15,669 nucleotides of DNA from Flavobacteriaceae bacterium. GTDB taxonomy: Bacteria > Bacteroidota > Bacteroidia > Flavobacteriales > Flavobacteriaceae. Location of the stretch: assembly GCA_030590765.1 (NCBI GenBank), contig JAUVCP010000009.1, positions 1 to 15,669 of the forward strand, written 5' to 3'. Each line of letters starts with the position of its first letter. Position 1 is the stretch's first letter. A program made the translations under genes and the position numbers. Positions 1 through 6,023 of the stretch are shown piece after piece. Under the pieces are notes generated by a model. The model did no database searches. It was not told the DNA's origin and worked only from the letters and a program-made list of their open reading frames with translations.

Positions 1-302
1 ACTACTTCTGTGATATATTTTTTATTTCCTTTTTCATCCTCCCATGAACGTGTGGTAAGTTTCCCTTCAATTGCAACTTCTTTTCCTTTTTCTAAAAACA
101 TTTCAGCCAGTTCTGCTGTTTTGTTCCATACTACAATATTATGCCATTCGGTATCAGTTATTTTTTCACCTTTGGCATTTTTGTAAGTGTCGTTTGTTGC
201 AATAGAGAATTTTGCGAGTTTGGTACCTGAATCTAAAGTTTTGATTTCAGGATTCATTCCTAAATGTCCGATTAATTGTACTCTGTTTCTTAAATTGTTC
301 AT
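1..302 (-). CDS. ssb: Single-stranded DNA-binding protein, N-terminal part (runs off the left edge)
   Basis: SSB coats single-stranded DNA during replication, repair and recombination. Reading leftward from 302, 100 complete codons are visible before the window ends. They begin MNNLRNRVQLIGHLG and continue with TEWHNIVVWNK and TTRSWEDEKG, the standard bacterial OB-fold SSB pattern. Trp53, Trp59 and Trp87 lie where family aromatic residues stack on DNA bases. A second ATG sits directly upstream at 305-303, giving MMNN..., so the start is ambiguous by one codon; I chose the one that gives the usual MN- beginning. The C-terminal tail with the acidic tip is outside the window. The gene is divergent from the lipoprotein gene at 553. 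The product call is secure from the translated sequence; the family role is established knowledge. Confidence 0.95.
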   Translation of the reverse strand, partial: MNNLRNRVQLIGHLGMNPEIKTLDSGTKLAKFSIATNDTYKNAKGEKITDTEWHNIVVWNKTAELAEMFLEKGKEVAIEGKLTTRSWEDEKGNKKYITEV

Positions 303-319
303 CATATTTAATTTTAATG

Positions 320-336
320 CCTGATGTTTATTCAGG
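320..336 (-). promoter_or_regulatory. Small hairpin in the ssb leader
   Basis: CCTGA (320-324) and TCAGG (332-336) are exact inverted arms around a 7-base loop, 17 bases upstream of the ssb ATG. In the ssb transcript this would be a 5 bp stem just before the start region. It could affect translation or be an operator half-site pair, but a 5 bp stem may also be chance. Confidence 0.25.
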
Positions 337-410
337 TTGGTTTATACTTGTTTTAATTGAAAAATCATCTGTTTGATTTAATACTGCAAAGATGAGATGA
401 GTACAAAGAT

Positions 411-421
411 TAACCCGGTTA
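411..421. repeat. Palindrome TAACC-C-GGTTA in the ssb/lipoprotein divergent spacer
   Basis: This is an exact 11-base inverted repeat with a central C, standing out as the most GC-rich point of the AT-rich spacer 303-552. It is followed by GTTACT repeated at 419-424 and 429-434. It lies between the two divergent genes, where an operator would be expected. No regulator can be named. Leftward -7-like octamers CATCTTTG (394-387) and AATCTTTG (411-404), one mismatch each from TAnnTTTG, lie beside or overlap it and are candidates for the ssb promoter. Confidence 0.25.
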
Positions 422-472
422 CTAAATAGTTACTTTCGTATGTAATTGAATGTAGTCGTTTATAAACGGAAA

Positions 473-488
473 TATATTTGTATATTTG
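473..488 (+). promoter_or_regulatory. Two back-to-back Bacteroidota -7 elements (TATATTTG x2)
   Basis: TATATTTG occurs at 473-480 and again immediately at 481-488. Both copies match the Bacteroidota sigma-ABfr -7 consensus TAnnTTTG exactly. A TTG that could serve as the -33 element is at 446-448, 24 bases before the first copy, slightly longer than the usual spacing. Transcription would start around 485-500 and serve the lipoprotein gene at 553. The tandem arrangement suggests either two alternative start sites or a slipped 8-base duplication. Confidence 0.5.
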
Positions 489-552
489 GCTGATATTTAG
501 AATTATATATATGAAACTTAAAAACGAAATAATTTTAAAGAAAATAGAAAAA

Positions 553-1035
553 ATGAATAGAATTTATTTAATTCCTGCTCTATTCTTAGTGATTATGGCT
601 TGTTCAAATAGTAGATCTTCAGATATTAGTTCGAATGATAATCAAGTAAATGTTGACCTTCAAAAAGAAGAAGTTAAAAATACATTAAGCAAAATGTGGG
701 AGGCTATTGAAAAGAATAACATGGAACTTTATGCCAGTTTTATTCATCCAGACTTTACACAGTTTAGTGAAAATGATTCTATTCTTAGAATTGGTAAAGA
801 GGTAGAAGTTAATGGAATTAAAGACTGGTTAGAAAATTCTTCAGATATCCATACAGAAATGATTGATCCTATTGTAACGTTAAATGGAAATGTTGCCTGG
901 ATTGTTTACTATTGGTCTGATAAAGGATTAACTAATGGAATACAATTTAAATCTAAAGGAAAGTCAACAAGAATATTTGTAAAAGAAGATAACAAATGGT
1001 TGTGCATTCATGGCCATTATACTTTACTTCCATAA
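553..1035 (+). CDS. NTF2-like/SnoaL-type lipoprotein
   Basis: The 160-aa product begins MNRIYLIPALFLVIMAC, a lipoprotein signal peptide with Cys17 as the lipidated residue, so the mature protein should be membrane-anchored in the envelope. A Ser/Asn-rich linker follows to about residue 35. The rest (VKNTLSKMWEAIEKNN, then LYASFIHPDF, and near the end a strand-rich stretch with HGHYT) has the pattern of the SnoaL/DUF4440 branch of the NTF2-like cone fold: an N-terminal helix, a short motif with the pocket, then curved beta strands. Members include enzymes and ligand-binding proteins, so no substrate can be assigned. An in-frame ATG at 511 would add 14 charged residues before the signal peptide; I prefer 553 because it gives a clean lipoprotein signal. 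The next gene starts 48 bases downstream in the same direction. Fold call moderate, function unknown. Confidence 0.75.
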   Translation: MNRIYLIPALFLVIMACSNSRSSDISSNDNQVNVDLQKEEVKNTLSKMWEAIEKNNMELYASFIHPDFTQFSENDSILRIGKEVEVNGIKDWLENSSDIHTEMIDPIVTLNGNVAWIVYYWSDKGLTNGIQFKSKGKSTRIFVKEDNKWLCIHGHYTLLP

Positions 1036-1083
1036 ATATTATTCAAAGGGCTATTCTATTACAAATGATAAAATTTAGAATAT

Positions 1084-1434
1084 ATGGAACTAAAAGAGTG
1101 TTTAGAGTGTGGAGAACCGATCAAAGGCAGAAGTGATAAAAAGTTTTGTGGCGATTATTGTCGGAATGCTTATAATAATAAGATCAATACTGATAGTAAA
1201 AACTTGATCAGAAACACAAATAATCGCTTACGGAAAAACTTTAATACTTTAAGTGAATTAAATACTACCGGAAAAACAAAAGTTACACGTACCAAATTAA
1301 TCAATCACAATTTTGATTTTAATTTGTTTACCTCTATTTACACTACAAAAACTGGAAACGTTTATTATTATGTATATAATCAGGGGTTTTTAAAGCTCGA
1401 AAATGATTATTATTTGTTGATAAAGCGAGAATAA
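1084..1434 (+). CDS. Small hypothetical protein with N-terminal zinc-ribbon Cys motif
   Basis: The 116-aa protein has four cysteines in a CxxC-x12-CxxxC array at residues 6, 9, 22 and 26 (CLECGEPIKG..., then KKFCGDYCR). This resembles the short DUF2116-like zinc-ribbon motif found at the start of many small Bacteroidota proteins, and would bind one zinc ion. Residues about 30-65 are Asn/Lys/Thr-rich and basic. The C-terminal 40 residues are aromatic and look like a beta hairpin (YTTKTGNVYYYVYNQG). No signal peptide is visible, so it should be cytoplasmic. Nucleic-acid or protein binding is plausible but unproven. It may be cotranscribed with the lipoprotein gene 48 bases upstream; no clear terminator separates them. 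I recognise the general class but not a named function. Confidence 0.75.
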   Translation: MELKECLECGEPIKGRSDKKFCGDYCRNAYNNKINTDSKNLIRNTNNRLRKNFNTLSELNTTGKTKVTRTKLINHNFDFNLFTSIYTTKTGNVYYYVYNQGFLKLENDYYLLIKRE

Positions 1435-1622
1435 AGCAGAATCTACTATTTCATAGTTTGAAAGCATTTGATGTTTTTAGCAATTATATGCGTTTTTATG
1501 GATGGTTTAACATTAAAAAATTTATAATTTAGCGTAAAATGTGTAACCACTATTGTAATTCAGCAATATGCATAAATGGATACTTTTTGAATTCAAAATT
1601 ATATAACCTGAAATTAGCATCT

Positions 1623-3071
1623 ATGAAAAAAATAGTACTCTACTTTTTTATTTCAACAGTCTTTTTTAATTCTCAGTTTATTTATCCACAGGTAGAACTT
1701 GAAAAAGGAATTCACCAGGAGCAAAGAGAAGCATTCGCAAGAAATGAAAAAACAGTTTCCAAATTTGATAAAAGTGGAAAAGGGATAATTCCGTTACAAA
1801 AAAATCAGGTTAAAGCATTATCTAAAATTGTTTTTGGATTTTTACCCGATTGGGAATATAATGATGGTGCACATAATAATTTACATTATGATCTTTTATC
1901 TCATCTGGCGGTTTTTAATTTTTTGGCTTCAAGTGTAGGGAACTTATCGAATCCATCGGGTTGGCCATGGACAGATGTAATCAATGCATCTCATACTAAT
2001 GGAGTTAAAGTGATCATGACTGTTACAAATTTTGGAGGAAGTGATGCTGCGGCCGATGTTGCTCATTCTTTAATGACAAACACAACTGCAAAAAATAATT
2101 TATTTTCAAAAATAAAAAGTATCATTTCAACCTATCAGTTAGATGGTGTAAATATTGATTTTGATGGAATGAATGTTGATGACAGAGGTGATGTTGTAAA
2201 TAATTTTATGGCTGATCTCACCTCCTACATTCATACAAATTTACCCGGTAAAGAGATCTCATTTGATGGACCTGCAGTGAACTGGAGTGGATGGAAATTA
2301 GATGGATTGACACAAAGTGTTGACCATGTATTTATTATGGCCTATGATTATCACGGAGGTTGGAGTGATAATACCGGTGCAGTTTCCCCACTTACCGGTG
2401 GATCAATCAATTTGACCAATACTTTAAATCAGGATAAAAATTACAATATCCCCAAATCTAAATATCCTGAAAAATTAATCCTTGGAGTTCCCTATTATGG
2501 AAAACACTGGAAAACTGCCACAAATAATGCAGGATCCTCTGTAACCTCGTACATAGGATCTACTTTTTATATTGATGACATTACAAATTCTGCATCACAT
2601 GGAGGTTATATTTGGGATAATGCCTCTCAAACAACTTGGTATAGATGGAATTCTGGTGGATGGCATCAGGTATGGTCAGATAATGAAACAAGTTTAAGTA
2701 AAAAATATGATCTGGCTTTAGCAGAAAATTTAGGTGGAATCGGTATTTGGGCACTAAATTATGATGGAAACAGAAGCAAACTTTGGGATTTAATTGATAA
2801 AAAATTCAATGGAGCACTTTCCGTTGATAAAAATTATATAAAGCAAAATATTCATCTTTTTCCTAACCCTTCAGATGGCTTGATTAGTATTTCCAATCCA
2901 AATTTTATTAAAATTAAAAGGGTAGAGGTTTGTAATATTTATGGTCAAAAATTAAGCTCAAAATACAATGACATTCAAATTGATTTGAATTATTTAGTTT
3001 CGGGAGTGTATATAGTTAAAATTGAAGATGAAAACGGGAAACAAGGTGCTTTTAAAGTAATAAAGCATTAG
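1623..3071 (+). CDS. Secreted GH18 chitinase-like protein with T9SS sorting domain; catalytic Glu position is Asp
   Basis: The 482-aa protein opens with a signal peptide (MKKIVLYFFISTVFF...). A GH18 TIM-barrel domain spans about residues 65-395. Visible hallmarks are VFGFLPDW on strand 1, DGVNIDFDG on strand 4 (residues 174-182), FIMAYDYHG on strand 6, LGVPYYGK on strand 7 and the tryptophan in GIGIWALNYDG on strand 8. The C-terminal 70 residues (FPNPSDGLISI from Phe413 to the final KVIKH) form a type A type IX secretion sorting domain, so the protein should cross the outer membrane and be surface-bound or released. The usual strand-4 motif is DGxDxDxE; here the acid/base Glu is Asp181 and the second Asp is Asn177, so chitinase activity may be low or absent. 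I start at 1623 because an upstream ATG at 1539 puts 28 unrelated residues before the signal peptide. Fold and secretion route are confident; activity is not. Confidence 0.88.
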   Translation: MKKIVLYFFISTVFFNSQFIYPQVELEKGIHQEQREAFARNEKTVSKFDKSGKGIIPLQKNQVKALSKIVFGFLPDWEYNDGAHNNLHYDLLSHLAVFNFLASSVGNLSNPSGWPWTDVINASHTNGVKVIMTVTNFGGSDAAADVAHSLMTNTTAKNNLFSKIKSIISTYQLDGVNIDFDGMNVDDRGDVVNNFMADLTSYIHTNLPGKEISFDGPAVNWSGWKLDGLTQSVDHVFIMAYDYHGGWSDNTGAVSPLTGGSINLTNTLNQDKNYNIPKSKYPEKLILGVPYYGKHWKTATNNAGSSVTSYIGSTFYIDDITNSASHGGYIWDNASQTTWYRWNSGGWHQVWSDNETSLSKKYDLALAENLGGIGIWALNYDGNRSKLWDLIDKKFNGALSVDKNYIKQNIHLFPNPSDGLISISNPNFIKIKRVEVCNIYGQKLSSKYNDIQIDLNYLVSGVYIVKIEDENGKQGAFKVIKH

Positions 3072-3228
3072 TATTAAGACATGTATATTTTAGTTATCAA
3101 GTTTTGTTCTTTTTACTGAAAACGGCTATGCTTAAAAATTTCGCCTTGCTCTCAACAAAAACAAACTTAACCCTATACGACACAATACACATGACTTAAC
3201 ATTAGTCAAAACAAGTTAAATAAAATAT

Positions 3229-3264
3229 AAACCTACTATTGATATTTTCAAAGTAGGGTTTTTT
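3229..3264 (+). terminator. Weak intrinsic terminator upstream of the paralog pair
   Basis: AAACCTACT (3229-3237) pairs with AGTAGGGTTT (3252-3261), with one bulged G and a 14-base loop, and is followed by TTTTTT to 3264. It lies about 160 bases past the GH18 stop and directly before the leader of the first paralog, so it probably separates those transcripts. Confidence 0.5.
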
Positions 3265-3290
3265 GTAACATATTTGTATCTTTCTCGTCG
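3265..3290 (+). promoter_or_regulatory. Conserved 26-base leader block, copy 1 (promoter/5' leader of first paralog)
   Basis: This block starts GTAACAT and ends TATCTTTCTCGTCG. It matches the block at 4604-4629 at 22 of 26 positions, without gaps, and both copies end exactly 16 bases before the ATG of their gene. TATCTTTC (3277-3284) resembles the -7 element TAnnTTTG with one mismatch, and the overlapping CATATTTG at 3269-3276 is also one mismatch away. It is most likely the promoter and start of the transcript, retained when the gene duplicated. Which octamer is used cannot be decided here. Confidence 0.5.
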
Positions 3291-3306
3291 AATTACTAAA
3301 ATTTAT

Positions 3307-4575
3307 ATGCCAAATTTTAAATATCTTATATTATTATATTTCATTTCACTTTCAATAAATAGCTACTCTCAAAGTAAGGGAGCAGTCTCAGGAGTTGTAG
3401 TAAACAAAGAGAATAATGAGCCACTACCTTTTGCATCGGTTACATTAAAAAATCATCCTATTGGTACACTTAGTAATGAAGATGGAGAATTTGATTTTTA
3501 TATTCCTGAATCCGAACGAAATGATACCATACAAATTAGTTTTATTGGATTTATCAATTATGAGATTCCGGTTTCTTCCGCTTTAAGCGAATTAAAAATA
3601 CAATTGCAGCCAAGTAATGAGGTATTAGATGAAGTTGTACTTAGTAAATTATCGCCCTTAGATTATATCAAAAATGCTTTGGCAAATATTGATCAGAATT
3701 ATCAACATGATCCCTTTCAAACCATTGCTTATTATCGTGAGAAATTTATTGAAAATGAAAATATCATAAGTAAAAAAGAAGCAGTTTTTAAAACTTATTA
3801 TACAGCTAAAGGAGATTCGGCAAAGAATCAGCACCAAATACTTTTATATAAACCAACTGAAAATAAACAGGATTTTGAGTTTATGCGTGACTGGATAGAT
3901 AAAAGAATTGAAAAGGAAAAAAAGAAAGCCAAAAAGAAGGGAGAAGATTTTGATGAAGATTTTGATTTTGAAAAAGATATGAATATGGGTGGCCCGGAAA
4001 CTATTATTGATATGGCTGACATAAGAAATGGTTCTTCAAATAATAACTTTTTGAATCCAAAACATTTTAATAAATATGAGTATACTTTTGGTAAAGAGAA
4101 GAGTTTTAGCGGTGATATATTGGTAACGATCAATTATAAGGCCAAAAAGAAAATAGAATCTGTTAAAGACCAGGGTACTATATTAATTAGTAAAGGTGAT
4201 TATGCTATTGCCTTGATCCAGGGTTCCGGAGAACTCTCAATTCCTGTTGTGGCAAAACCTGTATTGTTTTTGATTGGATTAAGTGTTAGTAATCCAAAAT
4301 TTAGTAACACAGTGAGTTATCAAAAATATAAAGACAAATGGTATCCAAAATTATTCAGATGGGATGCTAAAATAACACTTAAAAAGCGCCATATGTTTAA
4401 AGCTAATGAAAAAGCAGATTTAAAGATAGGGCAAGTATTCTTTATCAATCAGTTAGATTCTATTGCAACTCCTATCCCAAAGGAGAAAAGGTTCAATACC
4501 AAAGAAGACATGGAAGACCAGATCTATAATGACCTGAATATTTCATGGGAAGGTATGAACGTGATCAAAAATTGA
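3307..4575 (+). CDS. Secreted CarboxypepD_reg-like domain protein, tandem paralog 1
   Basis: The 422-aa product has an N-terminal signal peptide (MPNFKYLILLYFISL... with probable cleavage near SYSQS). A CarboxypepD_reg-like (PF13715-type) beta-sandwich follows at about residues 27-100, with the family marks PLPFASVTLKN, GTLSNEDGEFDFYIP and ISFIGFINYEIP. The remaining 300 residues are a Bacteroidota-specific region I cannot name. It includes a Lys-rich stretch passing into an Asp/Glu-rich one (residues 199-225) and ends SWEGMNVIKN. The domain usually sits at the front of TonB-dependent receptors and other outer-membrane proteins, so an envelope location is expected, but no barrel or plug is visible. 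The next gene, 70 bases downstream, is a close paralog of the same length. Start: the ATG at 3307 gives the signal peptide and equal leader spacing in both copies; an in-frame TTG at 3274 does not. Function unknown. Confidence 0.82.
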   Translation: MPNFKYLILLYFISLSINSYSQSKGAVSGVVVNKENNEPLPFASVTLKNHPIGTLSNEDGEFDFYIPESERNDTIQISFIGFINYEIPVSSALSELKIQLQPSNEVLDEVVLSKLSPLDYIKNALANIDQNYQHDPFQTIAYYREKFIENENIISKKEAVFKTYYTAKGDSAKNQHQILLYKPTENKQDFEFMRDWIDKRIEKEKKKAKKKGEDFDEDFDFEKDMNMGGPETIIDMADIRNGSSNNNFLNPKHFNKYEYTFGKEKSFSGDILVTINYKAKKKIESVKDQGTILISKGDYAIALIQGSGELSIPVVAKPVLFLIGLSVSNPKFSNTVSYQKYKDKWYPKLFRWDAKITLKKRHMFKANEKADLKIGQVFFINQLDSIATPIPKEKRFNTKEDMEDQIYNDLNISWEGMNVIKN

Positions 4576-4603
4576 GTTTTATTAATGTTTTTTAAAATTA
4601 GAA

Positions 4604-4629
4604 GTAACATTTTTTTACCTTACTCGTCG
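4604..4629 (+). promoter_or_regulatory. Conserved 26-base leader block, copy 2 (promoter/5' leader of second paralog)
   Basis: It begins GTAACAT and ends TACCTTACTCGTCG, matching the block at 3265-3290 at 22 of 26 bases. It lies in the short 70-base gap between the paralogs, so the second gene probably has its own start site rather than depending only on read-through. The equal 16-base distance to the ATG supports 4646 as the start of the second gene. Confidence 0.5.
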
Positions 4630-4645
4630 TATGGTAAAAAAATTA

Positions 4646-5908
4646 ATGTCCATTAAAAAGATTATTTTCTGTTTTTTATTATTGGCAGTCATTTTTGATT
4701 CTTACAGCCAAAACAAAAGTGTTATTTCAGGAACAATTTCTAATAAAGAAAATAATGACCTTTTGCCTTTTGCATCAATTACTTTAAAAAATTATCCTAT
4801 TGGAACAATAAGTAATGAAAATGGTGATTTTGATTTTTATATTCCAAATTCTAAACAAAAAGACACAATTTTAGTAAGTTTTATTGGTTTTATTAGTTAT
4901 GAAGTTCCCGTTTCTTCTGTTCAAAATAGACTAACAATAAAATTGAGACCAACAAATGAAATTTTAACTGAAGTTGTTATTAGTCCACTGAGTCCCTTAG
5001 ATTATATTAGACGAGCTTTAAAGTACTTTGACCAAAACTACCCGCAAAACTCCTATCAGAGTTTAGCATATTATAGAGAAAAATTTATTGAAAACGGCGC
5101 TGTAATCAATAAAGAAGAAGGGGTTTTTAAAACATTTTATCCATCAACTATTGATTCCGCAAAAAATCAACATCAATTATTGTTATACCGTCCGGCAAAT
5201 GATCCTCAACAATTTCAATTTATGCGTGAATGGTTTGAAAAAAAACAAGAAAAACAAAAAAAAAGAGCCATAAAAAATGGTGAAGATTATGATGAAGATG
5301 AATTTAGTACTGATATTGATATGGATTTTGGGGGTCCTGAATCGGTCATTGAATTAGATCTTAAACATGAAAAAGATAACTTTTTAAAGCAAGAGTATTT
5401 TAAAAAATATGACTACTCTTTTGGTGATGAAACTGTCTTTAATGGTGATACTCTGGTTACAATACTGTTTAAAGCAAAAAAGAGTATAGAATACATTAAA
5501 GACCATGGTAAAATTTTAATAAGTAAAGATAATTATGCCATTGTTAGAATTGAACAAAATGCAAAATTTAAGATTCCATTTTTGATAAAACCTATTTTAT
5601 TTACTCTTGGATTTTCTATTGAAAAACCACGGTTTAAAAAGATAATAAGTTATCAAAAATATAAAGACATTTGGTATCCAAAATTATTTCAATGGGATGC
5701 AAATGTTAAAATAACCAAACGACATACTTTTAGTAGTAATGAGCATTCGAACATTAAAATAGGACAAGTATTTTTTATAAACAAATTAGATTCTTTGGTT
5801 ACAGCTATTCCTAAAGAAAAACTATTTGATTCTGACGAGGATATGGCAGAGCAAATACACAATGATATTGGAATTTCTTGGGATCAATTAAATATTATTA
5901 AAGATTAG
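4646..5908 (+). CDS. Secreted CarboxypepD_reg-like domain protein, tandem paralog 2
   Basis: The 420-aa product is a tandem duplicate of the gene at 3307. In the N-terminal beta-sandwich, 46 of 66 aligned residues are identical (for example NKENN, LPFAS and SFIGF are shared). The Lys-rich then acidic segment starts at residue 199 in both proteins, although its exact residues differ. Both keep SPLDYI after the sandwich, QKYKD-x-WYPKLF, IGQVFFIN and a SW-final tail. The signal peptide is MSIKKIIFCFLLLAVIF with a likely cut near SYSQN. An ATG at 4631 would add MVKKL, but it lies one base after the conserved leader block, whereas 4646 has the same 16-base spacing as paralog 1, so I chose 4646. 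Codon and base composition match the neighbour, which argues for local duplication, not transfer. The function is unknown; export to the envelope is the only well-supported inference. Confidence 0.82.
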   Translation: MSIKKIIFCFLLLAVIFDSYSQNKSVISGTISNKENNDLLPFASITLKNYPIGTISNENGDFDFYIPNSKQKDTILVSFIGFISYEVPVSSVQNRLTIKLRPTNEILTEVVISPLSPLDYIRRALKYFDQNYPQNSYQSLAYYREKFIENGAVINKEEGVFKTFYPSTIDSAKNQHQLLLYRPANDPQQFQFMREWFEKKQEKQKKRAIKNGEDYDEDEFSTDIDMDFGGPESVIELDLKHEKDNFLKQEYFKKYDYSFGDETVFNGDTLVTILFKAKKSIEYIKDHGKILISKDNYAIVRIEQNAKFKIPFLIKPILFTLGFSIEKPRFKKIISYQKYKDIWYPKLFQWDANVKITKRHTFSSNEHSNIKIGQVFFINKLDSLVTAIPKEKLFDSDEDMAEQIHNDIGISWDQLNIIKD

Positions 5909-6023
5909 AGTTTCTAATTCTGACAAATTCTGTAAATACACTCTTTATCTTTCTGAATTACTGTTTGTTATTTTTTTTATCTTTATTCCCTATACTTTAA
6001 AAATCAACTAAAACATTTTTCAA

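Noticed and set aside
478..552. Longer version of the NTF2-like lipoprotein starting at TTG 478 or ATG 511
   Set aside because: It would put charged residues before the signal peptide, and TTG 478 lies inside the -7 promoter element.
1539..1622. 28-residue upstream extension of the GH18 protein from ATG 1539
   Set aside because: The added residues are Cys/Asn-rich and would bury the signal peptide that begins at 1623.
3072..3240. Possible small minus-strand gene in the spacer after GH18
   Set aside because: Only very short frames occur (for example nine codons beginning MLSHVY), with no start signal.
3828..4133. Minus-strand frame of 101 codons inside the first paralog
   Set aside because: It is antisense to a well-supported gene and reflects the Lys/Asp-rich segment read backwards as Ser/Phe; it matches no family I know.
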